Source: Pseudarthrobacter psychrotolerans
Lineage (GTDB): Bacteria; Actinomycetota; Actinomycetes; Actinomycetales; Micrococcaceae
Reading direction: 5' to 3'
DNA: 64,000 nucleotides
NCBI RefSeq assembly: GCF_009911795.1
Contig: NZ_CP047899.1
Span: 1 to 64,000 of the forward strand
Positions 28,171 through 36,327 of the stretch are shown one piece after another; the first letter of the stretch is position 1, and each line of letters starts with the position of its first letter. The notes beneath the pieces are model-generated. The model ran no database searches and had not been told where the DNA came from. It was given only the letters and a program-made list of their open reading frames with translations. The translations under genes and the position numbers were made by a program.

Positions 28171-28650
28171 TCAGCTCTTCAGGTGCTGCTCCGCTTGCGG
28201 GGACACGATGGAGGTCCACTGGCTCCAGCCCGGGATCGGGGTCTTGCCCTGGCTGATCATCCAGTCGAAGACCGTGTTCAGGATCAGATCCAGCCGCGCG
28301 ATCGTGACCGCGGCGTCCCCCATCGGCAGTGCCTTGAACTCCTCCTCGTCCGCCGTCACCGGGAGCAGCGGGCTCCGGTCCCTCTTCAGCTGCGCCCAGT
28401 ACGCCTTCACCAGATCGAAGAATTCCGGGTCCGCGTCCGTCACCGGTGACTTCAGCCGATCCAGGATCGACTTCCCGTCGTAGAGTTCCTCGAAGTTCTC
28501 CACCAGCGTTCTCATGTACGGCGCCGAGTAGTGAGGGTCCTGCCACGCCTCGGGATCGTTCTCCCAGGCCGCCGTCAGAACGTCCGTCCGCTCGTCCGGT
28601 GCCCGCTCCGACATCACTTCGCGCAATTGCATCTGCTCCACCGGGTTCAT
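28171..28650 (-). CDS. Hypothetical protein before the methylase-helicase
   Basis: 159 residues from the ATG at 28650, which has GGAGG 7 bases upstream. It is helical and acidic (RTLVENFEELYDGKSILDRL, then MGDAAVTIARLDLILNTVFDWM). Its stop lies a few bases from the methylase-helicase reading frame, so the two probably form one operon. A short open stretch just upstream (MARKKADPNQPSLFDDLDIF, from 28729) overlaps this start in another frame. It may be a small separate peptide or a lost N-terminus. No family is recognised. Confidence 0.7.
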   Translation of the reverse strand: MNPVEQMQLREVMSERAPDERTDVLTAAWENDPEAWQDPHYSAPYMRTLVENFEELYDGKSILDRLKSPVTDADPEFFDLVKAYWAQLKRDRSPLLPVTADEEEFKALPMGDAAVTIARLDLILNTVFDWMISQGKTPIPGWSQWTSIVSPQAEQHLKS

Positions 28651-28876
28651 TGAGTTCCTCCTGCTGGTTGAAAATATCGAGATCATCGAACAGGCTTGGC
28701 TGGTTCGGATCCGCTTTCTTTCGAGCCATCTTCGGCCTTTCAGGTTTACATAACGTGGGTACATCCAACGGGATGTCAAATGCTGGAAAGTCTTCGACCC
28801 CCTCGCTGAACGTCCTGTAGCCCGCCGCAACCAGAACGTTGCGACGGGCCAGGAAAAATCGGAGGGGAGTTGCCGG

Positions 28877-29422
28877 TTAGACGAGGCCCCATTTATGGTC
28901 GACGGCTGTCTGCTCGACGTTCACCGTCGCTGCCTGGGCGTCCATTTCGTCGCTCCACAGGCCCTTAGGGTTCGGCTTGACGGCTGTCTGCTCGACGTTC
29001 ACCGTCGCTGCCTGGGCGTCCATTTCGTCGCTCCACAGGCCCTTAGGGTTCGGCTCGATGACGACGGTGGCGAACTCCAGCGATGCCGACACATCTTCAG
29101 CCCAGATCCGGTGGTTCAGAACCGGTTTCGGTTTCTGGTCCTTGGTGACGTTCGCGACCGCTTCGTAGTTGCCGGTGACGGTGGCGCGGTTTCCCTTGTG
29201 AAGGGAACCCTGGACGTTCCCGCCCAGCTTTGCGTTCCTCACGGCGACGTCGTAATAGACGGTTTCCCCGTCCTTCCAGGCCTTCGCCTCGCGGTCGAAG
29301 ATTCGCGGGGTGTCAGCCAGCCGGAACGTGACCAGCTCGGACTCTCCCACTTTCCTGGTGACGGGATCGGCGGTGAGGTTTCCGGTGACGGTGTGCTTTT
29401 CGAGCCTGGGACGTCCAGCCAT
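28877..29422 (-). CDS. ssb: Single-stranded DNA-binding protein (SSB-like) with duplicated tail
   Basis: 181 residues from the ATG at 29422, with GGGAGA upstream. The N-terminal ~110 residues are an OB fold: TVTGNLTADPVTRKVGESEL then VTFRLADTPR, YYDVAVRNAKLGGNV, GNRATVTGNYEA. It coats single-stranded DNA, probably during plasmid replication or transfer. The C-terminus is unusual: a 26-residue block starting PNPKGLWSDEMDAQAATVNV occurs twice in tandem, and the protein ends KWGLV rather than in the acidic DDDIPF-like tip that recruits partners. It lies upstream of and in the same direction as the methylase-helicase operon. Confidence 0.85.
   Translation of the reverse strand: MAGRPRLEKHTVTGNLTADPVTRKVGESELVTFRLADTPRIFDREAKAWKDGETVYYDVAVRNAKLGGNVQGSLHKGNRATVTGNYEAVANVTKDQKPKPVLNHRIWAEDVSASLEFATVVIEPNPKGLWSDEMDAQAATVNVEQTAVKPNPKGLWSDEMDAQAATVNVEQTAVDHKWGLV
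28901..29056 (-). repeat. 78-bp exact tandem duplication in the SSB tail
   Basis: Copies 28901-28978 and 28979-29056 match at 77 of 78 positions. The unit is 26 codons, so the frame is kept. The near-identity implies a recent duplication. Confidence 0.93.
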
Positions 29423-29551
29423 GTCATTTCTCCCTGCAGTCAGCGGCACCGGATCCTCCGGTACCTGATGCAGAACTATTCGGCTTCGGTCCCGCAGGCG
29501 TGTATGACATACGCGGAGAGGAAGGAACTGAGTGTGCCAAGGCAAAGGAAA

Positions 29552-29582
29552 GGGCCTCCCCGACGAATCGGCAGGGAGGCCC
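29552..29582 (-). terminator. Intrinsic terminator on the minus strand upstream of ssb
   Basis: A 9-bp stem (GGGCCTCCC / GGGAGGCCC). On the minus strand it is followed by TTTCCTTT, so it ends transcription coming from the small genes at 29.7-30.1 kb and isolates ssb. Confidence 0.7.
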
Positions 29583-29684
29583 CAACGGCTACACGCTCAA
29601 AGATATTGAAGCGCTCACCGGCAACACGTTCCAGCGAATCGCGCAGGTACTCAATCAGGCAGGGTCGGACGTTCGGCGGCCAGG

Positions 29685-29889
29685 TCAGTTCGTTGTGGTT
29701 GGGCGTTCGTCTCTCACCAGGAGCATGTTCAGGCCCAGTTCGATGTCGGGGGTTGCGAGGACACGGTCGAGCGTTCGTGTTGCAAGGTAGTCAGCCAGTT
29801 CCTGAACGGTTCTCGTCGTGCCGGGCCCCTGGTAATGAGAATGACCGACCGGGCACCCGGCAAGGGAGATCTGGTTCGGCGAGCCTCAT
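29685..29889 (-). pseudogene. Small gene remnant overlapping the preceding stop
   Basis: The ATG at 29889 overlaps the stop of the next gene upstream (ATGA). The start frame gives MRLAEPDLPCRVPGRSFSLP, but the coherent C-terminus (TVQELADYLATRTLDRVLA, then LGLNMLLV) is in another frame. Joining them needs one extra or two missing bases. This differs from the single losses elsewhere, so true decay is likelier. No family is recognised. Confidence 0.35.
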
Positions 29890-30140
29890 CGCCCCGGGCC
29901 GGTCTCGGTCTGCGAGTTCGCCGGTTGTTCACGCCGTTCATGTGTCTGCCCGAAGGGGACATCGCGGCTGACGGCGACGGTGTAGCTGGTGTAGCCGTGC
30001 TGGGTAACGAGGATGCCGTGGCGGCGTTCCTGCATGGCGTGTGTGCGGGCGATCTCGACGGCGGTGTTCAGGTCGTTTTCGATGGTGTCGGGGTCGTGGG
30101 CGTTGATTTCCAGGACGACGTCGGAGTGGCGCTTGATCAT
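29886..30140 (-). CDS. Small hypothetical plasmid protein
   Basis: 84 residues from the ATG at 30140 (MIKRHSDVVLEINAHDPDTI), behind AGAAAGAGG. The first 65 residues are regular and look folded (GILVTQHGYTSYTVAVSRDV), then a polar tail. I recall similar small proteins on Arthrobacter plasmids, but no function is known to me. It overlaps the remnant downstream by 4 bases. Confidence 0.6.
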   Translation of the reverse strand: MIKRHSDVVLEINAHDPDTIENDLNTAVEIARTHAMQERRHGILVTQHGYTSYTVAVSRDVPFGQTHERREQPANSQTETGPGR

Positions 30141-30441
30141 CGTGGCCTCTTTCTCGGCGGGATGTGTGCCGGGGCTCTTGGTGGGCACAGGTTTCCGGGG
30201 CCGGGCGCACCCGGGGAGGCGGAAAGCGGTGGTTCCAGAGGGGGTGCCCGGCATTCTGTGATGGGGCGGTGGCCGGCCGTAGTGTCCGGCGGGCTGGATC
30301 GGCGGAAGCGTTTGGTCCTGCTGATCTGTAGTCAGTGTGGATGATCGCTGGGCCGGGCGCAATACGAAGTCCGAAAAAGCCTGCTGTGTCGGCGAAATGC
30401 GGCGACCGTAACAGCCGGGGACGGGGCTGACGTCACCGGCC

Positions 30442-30987
30442 TTAGGGGAGCGTCTTTGACCGTCCGGTTGGGTATACCCAAACTTGGCGGTTCACGGCAG
30501 CTTCGGAACCGTTGGCGCGGAGCAGGGCGGCGTGTTCGAGTTTGGCGGAATCGACCACGGACGGCCGTCCGGTGCGCCGGCCGTTGGCCGTGGCCACCGC
30601 CCGCGCGTGGGCGGTGCGTTCGGCCGCGTAGGTGCGTTCCATTTGCCCGAACAGGGCCAGCATGACGAACGCCAGCTGGCTCATGGGCGCGCCGGGTTCG
30701 GCGGTGTCGATGGCGAGGGGATCTGCCAGGGTCCGGACGCCCACGCCGCGCTCCTTGAGGTCGTGGACCATGTTCAGGGTGTCCCGGACTGTGCGGCCAA
30801 GCCGGTCCAGGGTGTGCACGATCAGGATGTCACCGTCCCTCGCGTGGGTCAGTGCTTCCTGGAGTCCGGGGCGGGCTGTGGTGGCCCCGGATTTCTTGTC
30901 CATGAAGATGTGTTCTTTGCTGATGCCGGCGGCCGCCAGGGCGTCCAGCTGTCGGGTTAGATCTTGTTTCGCCGTCGATACTCTCGC
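30442..30987 (-). pseudogene. Serine resolvase with damaged ends
   Basis: The core is a resolvase/invertase: ARVSTAKQDLTRQLDAL holds the catalytic Ser, and LIVHTLDRLGRT and FGQMERTYAAERT follow. The first strand before ARVST reads RLHN instead of a normal start, and no start codon fits the frame. At the C-terminus RPSVVD is followed by unrelated residues (VNRQVWVYPTGRSKTLP) where the HTH should be. Both ends being lost points to a decayed gene. It diverges from the intact recombinase at 31172 and shares its upstream region. Confidence 0.7.
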
Positions 30988-31171
30988 ATTATGTAGACGG
31001 TTTGACCGTGTCTCACATGGCGGGCGAGGTGTCGCAAGAAACTATTGTTTTTCAAGACACTCGAACGGGGACGGGCAGAGGGCGGTCACTCTCCCGCGGT
31101 TCCGCCATATGGCCGCGTCTCGGTAAGTCGTCTCATAGACGAGGGTGTCTCCTGAATATTTTTAGGGGTTT
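30988..31171. promoter_or_regulatory. Candidate res region between two divergent recombinases
   Basis: This ~180-bp gap holds repeated words GTGTCTCA (about 31013), GTCTCATAGAC (about 31131) and GTGTCTCC (about 31147). The same word recurs as an inverted pair downstream of the recombinase at 31800-31827. Resolvases bind such clustered dyads next to their own genes. Confidence 0.5.
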
Positions 31172-31792
31172 ATGGGGCAGACTGCCGTTATGGCATATCT
31201 CGGATATACGCGGATCAGCACCGCCGGGCAGGACGACCAGCTCCAACGTGACGCCCTCACCTCCTCGGGGGTCCAGGCCCGGGACATCTACTCCGATGTG
31301 ACTTCCGGAAGCAAAGAAGCCAAAAGCCGGCCCGGCATGCAAAAACTCATGAGCTACGCCCAAAACGGGGACACGATCGTGGTGTGGCGGATCGACCGGC
31401 TCGGCCGATCCCTGCTCGATGTCCTGAACACCGTCAACGGGCTCCGGGACAAAGGGATCATGGTCCGCTCGATCGCCGACGGCATTGACCCGGACACAAC
31501 CACCGGGAGGCTGATGTTGAATATGCTCTCCACCCTGGCGGAGTACGAGCGGGAGCTCATCGTGGAGCGAGTGAATGCCGGGATCGCCTCAGCCAGGGGC
31601 GCCGGTGCTGTTTTTGGCCGCCCACCGAACGATCCAGTAGTGACGGCCGAAAAGCTGAAGATTGCGGCCAATGCCCGCGCCGAAGGCAAAACGGCGCAGC
31701 AAGCCGCCGAACTCGTCGGATGGAGCCGAGCCACGCTGTACCGGGCAATGCAGGCAAGCGGTCAAACCCGCCCTGAGCCTAAAGCTGTATAG
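31172..31792 (+). CDS. Serine recombinase (resolvase/invertase family)
   Basis: 206 residues, complete. GYTRISTAGQDDQLQRDAL carries the catalytic Ser, VVWRIDRLGRSLLDVL and YERELIVERVNAG the catalytic arginines and E-helix region. A C-terminal HTH is present (KTAQQAAELVGWSRATLYRA). The start may be ATG 31172 or the in-frame ATG at 31190. It probably resolves cointegrates through the res-like region upstream. It lies 170 bases outside the left end of the first Tn402-like island, and res regions are the preferred target of Tn402/Tn5053 relatives. Confidence 0.88.
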   Translation: MGQTAVMAYLGYTRISTAGQDDQLQRDALTSSGVQARDIYSDVTSGSKEAKSRPGMQKLMSYAQNGDTIVVWRIDRLGRSLLDVLNTVNGLRDKGIMVRSIADGIDPDTTTGRLMLNMLSTLAEYERELIVERVNAGIASARGAGAVFGRPPNDPVVTAEKLKIAANARAEGKTAQQAAELVGWSRATLYRAMQASGQTRPEPKAV

Positions 31793-31799
31793 AAACCGC

Positions 31800-31827
31800 G
31801 AGACACGCATCGGGCTGGACGTGTCTC
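31800..31827. repeat. Inverted GAGACACG/CGTGTCTC pair
   Basis: 8-bp arms (31800-31807 and 31820-31827) just past the recombinase stop. They match the GTGTCTCA words in the gap upstream of the gene, so they may be another recombinase-binding site. Confidence 0.55.
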
Positions 31828-31961
31828 ATGCCCGCATATCGCGCGTAGCCAATGTCCATGCCTGGAACCGTACCGAAAGTTGTACCCGTGACGGGTGATT
31901 GCGGCGGGAGTTTTGGGACAATATCCGGGACGGGCAGGTTACGCGGTATTCCGCGGATTCC

Positions 31962-31986
31962 TGTCAGTTTCCGAAGTCGACTGCAC
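31962..31986 (+). repeat. Tn402-like terminal repeat, island 1 left
   Basis: Begins TGTCAGTTTCCGAAG and ends CTGCAC. A second motif CGTCTGCACA follows at about 32001-32010, the two-repeat layout of Tn402 ends. GATC site A starts 30 bp inward. Confidence 0.75.
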
Positions 31987-32015
31987 AGAATGTCCAAAGC
32001 CGTCTGCACAGCTCG

Positions 32016-32040
32016 CCCGTTGGGGGATCCTCTACCGGAC
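32016..32040 (+). repeat. GATC-centred site A
   Basis: CCCGTTGGGGGATCC then TCTACCGGAC. A member of the dispersed family with approximate consensus CCCGTTA-n3-GATCC-yCTACCGGAC, an imperfect palindrome around GATC. It lies just inside the left terminal repeat of island 1. Confidence 0.7.
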
Positions 32041-32079
32041 ACTGTTAGATGCGGGTTACCCCAGGACAAGCTCCGGTGT

Positions 32080-33126
32080 TTATCGTGTTGTTTTTCCGGT
32101 GATGAGTTGCCATGGGTGTGGTGCGGGTGTCGAAGCGCCGGTGATGGCGGCTAGGGCGCATGCGGCGCCTTGTTGGCGAAGGTTCTGGTGAACGGTGGTC
32201 ACCTGTTTCACTGACGCGGCATCGGAGGCATCCCAGCCCGTGACGGCGAGGCTCCTCGGAACGTGAATGCCGGCTTTCGATGCGGCCTCTAAAGTTCCCA
32301 GGGCTAATTCATCACTCATCGCGAGAATGGTGTCTGGAGGATTCGGGCGAGCCAGCAATCGGCCGGCGGCTCGTGCTCCTTCACCAAAACTGTTGATGGA
32401 GCAAGAAGCCACTTCAACACTCTCCCATTGGAACCCTGCCGCGGTGAGCGCGTCCTGGTATCCCAGGAGCCGGTTACGCGTGACGGGGAACGTCGCCGTC
32501 GCCGGGTCAGGACCCATGCTGATCATCTCGACTCTTTCCTTGGTGAAGGGAAAGGCGATGATGGCAGGGCGTTGGCTCTGGTGTAGGCCCAATGCAGCGA
32601 CCGCTTGTGCAGCGGCGCGATCGTCGATGCCCACCAGACCGAATGCCTTTTTCTTTGGTCCGGCATGGATGATGGCTGGCCTCCCAGTCAGGGCAAGGGC
32701 GTCAAGCACCGGGTCATCGTCCGTTGTGGTCCACACAACGAAGGCATCTACCGCTGCTGCGCGGATGTGCTGATCATCGTCAGCAGATCCGTTGGTCGGG
32801 AGAATGGTCATGGCCAAACCGTGTTCCGCACAGACATCTGCGATCCCGGCAAGAAAGCGTGTCGCCTGGGGGTCATCGAAAGCGTAAGACAGGGTCTCTC
32901 CCAGAACGACCCCGAGAGCGCCGCTGGTTCCCGTGCGCAGCGACCGGGCGCTGGGGTCGGGCCCTGGATATCCGAGCACCTCGGCGGCGGTAAGGACTTT
33001 CTCCCGGGACGCTGCCGAGACGCGGGAGGGCGTGCTGTAGGTGTAGGAAGCGGTCATCACCGAGACTCCAGCCTCGCGGGCTACCTCACTGAGGGTGATT
33101 TTGGATTCCGGTGCTGCAGGTGACAT
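32080..33126 (-). CDS. LacI-family transcriptional regulator
   Basis: 348 residues. The N-terminal HTH is KITLSEVAREAGVSVMTASY, with the hinge region following (SREKVLTAAEVLGYPGPDPS, then ARSLRTG). The rest is a periplasmic-binding-protein-like ligand domain ending in VTTVHQNLRQQG. It diverges from an MFS transporter with an 18-bp palindrome between the two starts, so it most likely represses that exporter and is relieved by a small ligand, perhaps a sugar or drug. Confidence 0.9.
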   Translation of the reverse strand: MSPAAPESKITLSEVAREAGVSVMTASYTYSTPSRVSAASREKVLTAAEVLGYPGPDPSARSLRTGTSGALGVVLGETLSYAFDDPQATRFLAGIADVCAEHGLAMTILPTNGSADDDQHIRAAAVDAFVVWTTTDDDPVLDALALTGRPAIIHAGPKKKAFGLVGIDDRAAAQAVAALGLHQSQRPAIIAFPFTKERVEMISMGPDPATATFPVTRNRLLGYQDALTAAGFQWESVEVASCSINSFGEGARAAGRLLARPNPPDTILAMSDELALGTLEAASKAGIHVPRSLAVTGWDASDAASVKQVTTVHQNLRQQGAACALAAITGASTPAPHPWQLITGKTTR

Positions 33127-33139
33127 AGGACCAGCCTAC

Positions 33140-33157
33140 TTGTGTATCGTTACACAA
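33140..33157. promoter_or_regulatory. LacI-type operator at the MFS start
   Basis: TTGTGTA-TCGT-TACACAA, a perfect palindrome with 7-bp arms. It ends one base before the ATG of the transporter (33158) and 14 bases from the regulator ATG. Repressor bound here would block both genes. Confidence 0.75.
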
Positions 33158-34447
33158 ATGATTCGTTCCTCATCGCAGTCCGCTCATAGGTTGGCGTGGG
33201 CGTCCTATGCGTCCTTTGCAGCGTTCGGTGTTTTCTGGGGCACCTGGGGTGCGAGTATTCCAAGAATCAGGTCCCAAGCCGGCATTTCGGACGGGCAGCT
33301 CGGCACGGCACTGTTGTTCATCGGAGCCGGGGCGCTGCCGGCGATGCTGCTGACCGGCAGGATCATTGACCGCTTCGGAGTGCGGATCACCGCGGCCGTC
33401 ACACTCATTCTGCTGGGGTCCTCCGGACTGATCGTGGCCCTTGCCGCAACGGGATTCGCCAGCCTGTGCTTCGGGTTGCTCCTGGTCGGTGCGGCCAGTG
33501 GGGCGGCCGACGTGGCGATCAATTCGGCGGCAGGGTCCGCGGAAAAGCTTGCTGCCACACCAGTGATCACCCGCTCCCATGGCATGTTCTCCGCATTCGT
33601 GGTGGTCTCCAGCCTTGTTGCAGGCCTGTCGGCTGCGCTGGGCGCCGGCACCACCTTCTCCTTCGTCCTGGTCGTTGCCGCGTCAACGATCGTCAGCGGG
33701 TATCTGCTCCATGCCTCTCCTGCTGAAGTGCCCAGCGCTCCACGGCGCATTAAGGCGGAAACGGACGACCTGCGTCATCGCCGCGGCGACCCCGCTTCAG
33801 GTGTTCCTGTTCTGGCGATCTTGCTGGTGGGAATTCTTGGGGCGATGGCCTTTGCCGGTGAGAACGCCCATCAGAGCTGGGCGGCCGTGTTCTTCGAAGA
33901 CGAACTGGGCACCGGGGCGGCCCTGAGCTCGACCGCTCCTGCAGTATTCGCTGCCGTCGTCGCCATCACACGCTTCAGCACCGGAGGACTACAACCGGCC
34001 TACGCAATGAGAACACTGGTCCTCGGTGCCGCCGCGGCCAGTGTCGGTGCGACGATACTCGCGGCCGCACCCAACGTTATCGTGGCCTTGATCGGACTGG
34101 CAGTAGCCGCCGCCGGCACAGCAGTGCTGTACCCAACGTTGCTGGGTATCGTCTCACGCTCCACCGAAGACGCCACCCGCGGACGGACAACTTCCCTACT
34201 CACCACGATTTCCTACCTTGGATTCCTCTTGGGCCCCGTCTATGTAGGCCTGTGGTCCGAAGCCGCCGGACTGCGCGCAGCGATGGCCGCCATAGCGGCC
34301 CTGTGTGCGGTCCTACTCGCCCTCACACCGGTCCTCCTGCGAATCCGGCGAAAGCTGATCGATCCCTCTCCCACCCCGCCCGTCGCGAATACCGCGCACC
34401 ACCCGAAACAGGATGATGATGCTCGAGAACATGATCTGGCTGAATGA
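33158..34447 (+). CDS. MFS transporter
   Basis: 429 residues from the ATG at 33158. About 12 hydrophobic segments; the loop after TM2 has GRIIDRFGVRI, the MFS A-motif region, and the central loop is charged (ETDDLRHRRGD). It is a likely proton-driven exporter. No ribosome-binding site is visible because the operator abuts the ATG, so the message may be leaderless or start upstream. Its C-terminus overlaps the next gene, suggesting coupling. Confidence 0.85.
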   Translation: MIRSSSQSAHRLAWASYASFAAFGVFWGTWGASIPRIRSQAGISDGQLGTALLFIGAGALPAMLLTGRIIDRFGVRITAAVTLILLGSSGLIVALAATGFASLCFGLLLVGAASGAADVAINSAAGSAEKLAATPVITRSHGMFSAFVVVSSLVAGLSAALGAGTTFSFVLVVAASTIVSGYLLHASPAEVPSAPRRIKAETDDLRHRRGDPASGVPVLAILLVGILGAMAFAGENAHQSWAAVFFEDELGTGAALSSTAPAVFAAVVAITRFSTGGLQPAYAMRTLVLGAAAASVGATILAAAPNVIVALIGLAVAAAGTAVLYPTLLGIVSRSTEDATRGRTTSLLTTISYLGFLLGPVYVGLWSEAAGLRAAMAAIAALCAVLLALTPVLLRIRRKLIDPSPTPPVANTAHHPKQDDDAREHDLAE

Positions 34448-35009
34448 ACCGGCCCAATGGACGAACACCCCGAACGAACTCACCGTGGTCTCTGATCACG
34501 ACACAGATTTCTGGCGGGAAACTTTCTACGGCTTCACTCACGACACAGGGCACTTCCTCCACCGTGAGGTGGTGGGCGACTTCACGGCTACGGTGACGTT
34601 ATCCGGCGACTTCACGACGCTCTACGACCAAGCCGGACTCATGGTCCGGGCCAACAAGCGAACCTGGATGAAAACCGGTGTCGAGTACACCGATGAGGCA
34701 CTCCACCTCAGCACCGTGATCACCCATGGCGCATCGGACTGGTCCGTCATGTCGCTGCCGAGAACCCCGGACGAGATAACGATGCAGGTAACCCGCCAAG
34801 GCAATGCCCTTCGGACCCAGTACCTTCAACCCCAAGGGATGATAGGACAGTGGCGCATGCTGCGCCTTGGGCACCTGCCACTCGAAGACTCCTGCCAGGT
34901 CGGGATGATGATGTGCTCACCAAAACGCGGTGGACTCCGCGCCCGGTTCAGGGATTTCAGCATCACCCCATCCCAGCGCATCGACCTACACCCTCACCAG
35001 AAACACTAA
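34413..35009 (+). CDS. DUF1349-like (concanavalin-like fold) protein
   Basis: 198 residues. WLNEPAQWTNTPNELTVVSD, then HREVVGDFTATVTLSGDF, QAGLMVRANKRTWMKTGVEY and SDWSVMSLP are the run of motifs of DUF1349 proteins, a beta-sandwich family of unknown function often encoded beside sugar-related regulators. It overlaps the end of the MFS gene by 35 bases, so it belongs to the LacI-controlled unit. Several ATGs in a row make the exact start uncertain. Confidence 0.8.
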   Translation: MMMLENMIWLNEPAQWTNTPNELTVVSDHDTDFWRETFYGFTHDTGHFLHREVVGDFTATVTLSGDFTTLYDQAGLMVRANKRTWMKTGVEYTDEALHLSTVITHGASDWSVMSLPRTPDEITMQVTRQGNALRTQYLQPQGMIGQWRMLRLGHLPLEDSCQVGMMMCSPKRGGLRARFRDFSITPSQRIDLHPHQKH

Positions 35010-35220
35010 TCGCCTCGAATCGGCGTCCGAGGGCGTCGTCGTTTACCCACCGAAGATCCTCGGCGATGTCTTTACCGTCGCGGTAAGGACCGGCTTTCGG
35101 GACGCTCAAGAATACCGATGCGGATCAAATTCAAGCGCGACACGTGAAGTTGTTCGTGCGGGTCGTGCTTGTAGGGTTATCTGTGCCACGCCTGCTTACA
35201 GAAAGTCGAGCGAATCACCT

Positions 35221-35598
35221 ATGCCAGTGCATCATTTCAGTCCGCACCTTCACCAGTCCACGGCTCCTTTCTCGCACTTCGTTCAGCACGGCGCGACGGG
35301 CTATACCGCTGGAATAATTGGTCAACGAACCGATGACGGTTCGCTAGTTTCGGGCGATGTTGCGGAGCAGTGCGAGGCGATGATGAACAACCTGAAAACA
35401 CTGTTGGAAGAGCTCAGATTGAGCCTTTCGGATCTCCTGCGGACCACGATCTACTTGACGGACTACGAAGACTTTGAAGCGATCAACGCTGTTTACGCCA
35501 GTTATTTGCGTGAACCCTTCCCTGTTCGTACAACGGTTCAGGTAGCGGCGCTACCGCTCGGTGCGAAGGTCCAGATCGACACAGTCATCGCCCTGTAG
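35221..35598 (+). CDS. RidA/YjgF-family protein
   Basis: 125 residues from the ATG at 35221. VAEQCEAMMNNLKTLLEELR, TTIYLTDYEDFEAINAVYAS and PVRTTVQVAALPLGAKVQID are the family's middle helix, strand and Arg-containing signature. RidA enzymes deaminate reactive enamine or imine intermediates. It is the last gene before GATC site B and about 200 bases after the DUF1349 gene. That gap holds no gene. Confidence 0.85.
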   Translation: MPVHHFSPHLHQSTAPFSHFVQHGATGYTAGIIGQRTDDGSLVSGDVAEQCEAMMNNLKTLLEELRLSLSDLLRTTIYLTDYEDFEAINAVYASYLREPFPVRTTVQVAALPLGAKVQIDTVIAL

Positions 35599-35617
35599 GA
35601 CGCGACCGCTCACCCTT

Positions 35618-35644
35618 CCCGTTACGGGATCCTCTACCGGACGC
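35618..35644 (+). repeat. GATC-centred site B
   Basis: CCCGTTACGGGATCC then TCTACCGGACGC, nearly the family consensus. It lies 20 bases after the RidA stop. A reversed, diverged copy lies about 70 bases downstream. Confidence 0.75.
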
Positions 35645-35712
35645 GACACCACGCCATCACAAAACGCCGCCACGTAGCGATCAGATCCACAAGTGCTGAG
35701 CAGGGCGGTGTG

Positions 35713-35744
35713 GCGGCCGGTGGAGGACCGGCTTGCGGTCCGCC
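35713..35744 (-). repeat. GATC-family site N (diverged, reversed)
   Basis: The reverse complement reads CCGCAAGCCGGTCC then TCCACCGG, matching the CCCGTAAGCCG-GTCC form of the family. With site B it flanks the small gap before the ArsR gene. Confidence 0.5.
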
Positions 35745-35843
35745 CTGAGCTGCCAATCATTCCAAAGCTGATGACGTGAAGGTTGACTCAAGGCCGGTCG
35801 CCTACGAACAGAGCCGGAGCGCGACGGCGAGGGCTTGTCGGCT

Positions 35844-36215
35844 TCAGACGATATCGCGGCCTTGCCAGTTCTTGACTAGCTGCAGAAGGCCGGGGAAGCG
35901 CTCGTCGAGATCTTCGGTCCTGAGCCTGCTGCGGCGTTCGAGGCCGTACTGGCGTTGCCGGATCAATCCGGCATCCCTGAGTGCCCGGAAGTGGTGGGTC
36001 AAGGTCGATTTCGGTCGTCCGAGGTTGAACCATCCGCACGGGTGATCGAAGTCGTCGGACTCGAGCATCAGTTTACGAACGATGGTCAGCCGCAGTGGTT
36101 CGGACAGCGCCGACATCACGGCTTCGAGGCGAATGTCGCAGGCCTCCGGTTCGGCGAGAGCTCCAGGGCGAACCCGCCAATCGATGCCTTCTGTCTGTGC
36201 GGATTCTTGGCTCAT
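35844..36215 (-). CDS. ArsR-type winged-helix repressor
   Basis: 123 residues. MSALSEPLRLTIVRKLML is the typical ArsR first helix pair, and PKSTLTHHFRALRDAGLI is the recognition helix. It lacks the CxC metal box, so it probably senses something other than arsenic, or responds indirectly. It diverges from an MFS transporter, and a GTACG-n8-CGTAC dyad lies in the gap at about 36235-36252. Confidence 0.87.
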   Translation of the reverse strand: MSQESAQTEGIDWRVRPGALAEPEACDIRLEAVMSALSEPLRLTIVRKLMLESDDFDHPCGWFNLGRPKSTLTHHFRALRDAGLIRQRQYGLERRSRLRTEDLDERFPGLLQLVKNWQGRDIV

Positions 36216-36231
36216 GTCCCCAACTTATCAC

Positions 36232-36255
36232 CGGTACGTATCGAGTCGTACTAAC
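36232..36255. promoter_or_regulatory. Candidate ArsR operator
   Basis: GTACG and CGTAC flank TATCGAGT in the divergent intergenic region between the ArsR-type gene and the MFS gene. Spacing and position fit a dimeric repressor site. Confidence 0.45.
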
Positions 36256-36327
36256 GCCTCCGCGTGTGCAACGATGGTCAGGCAGGGATTGGTTCGAGAA
36301 AACTCGTACAACGTAGTTGGAGAAACG

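Noticed and set aside
27938..28768. A 276-residue minus-strand protein starting near MARKK
   Set aside because: After about 30 residues it is a Gly/Arg-rich shadow of the 28171-28650 gene; only the start may be meaningful.
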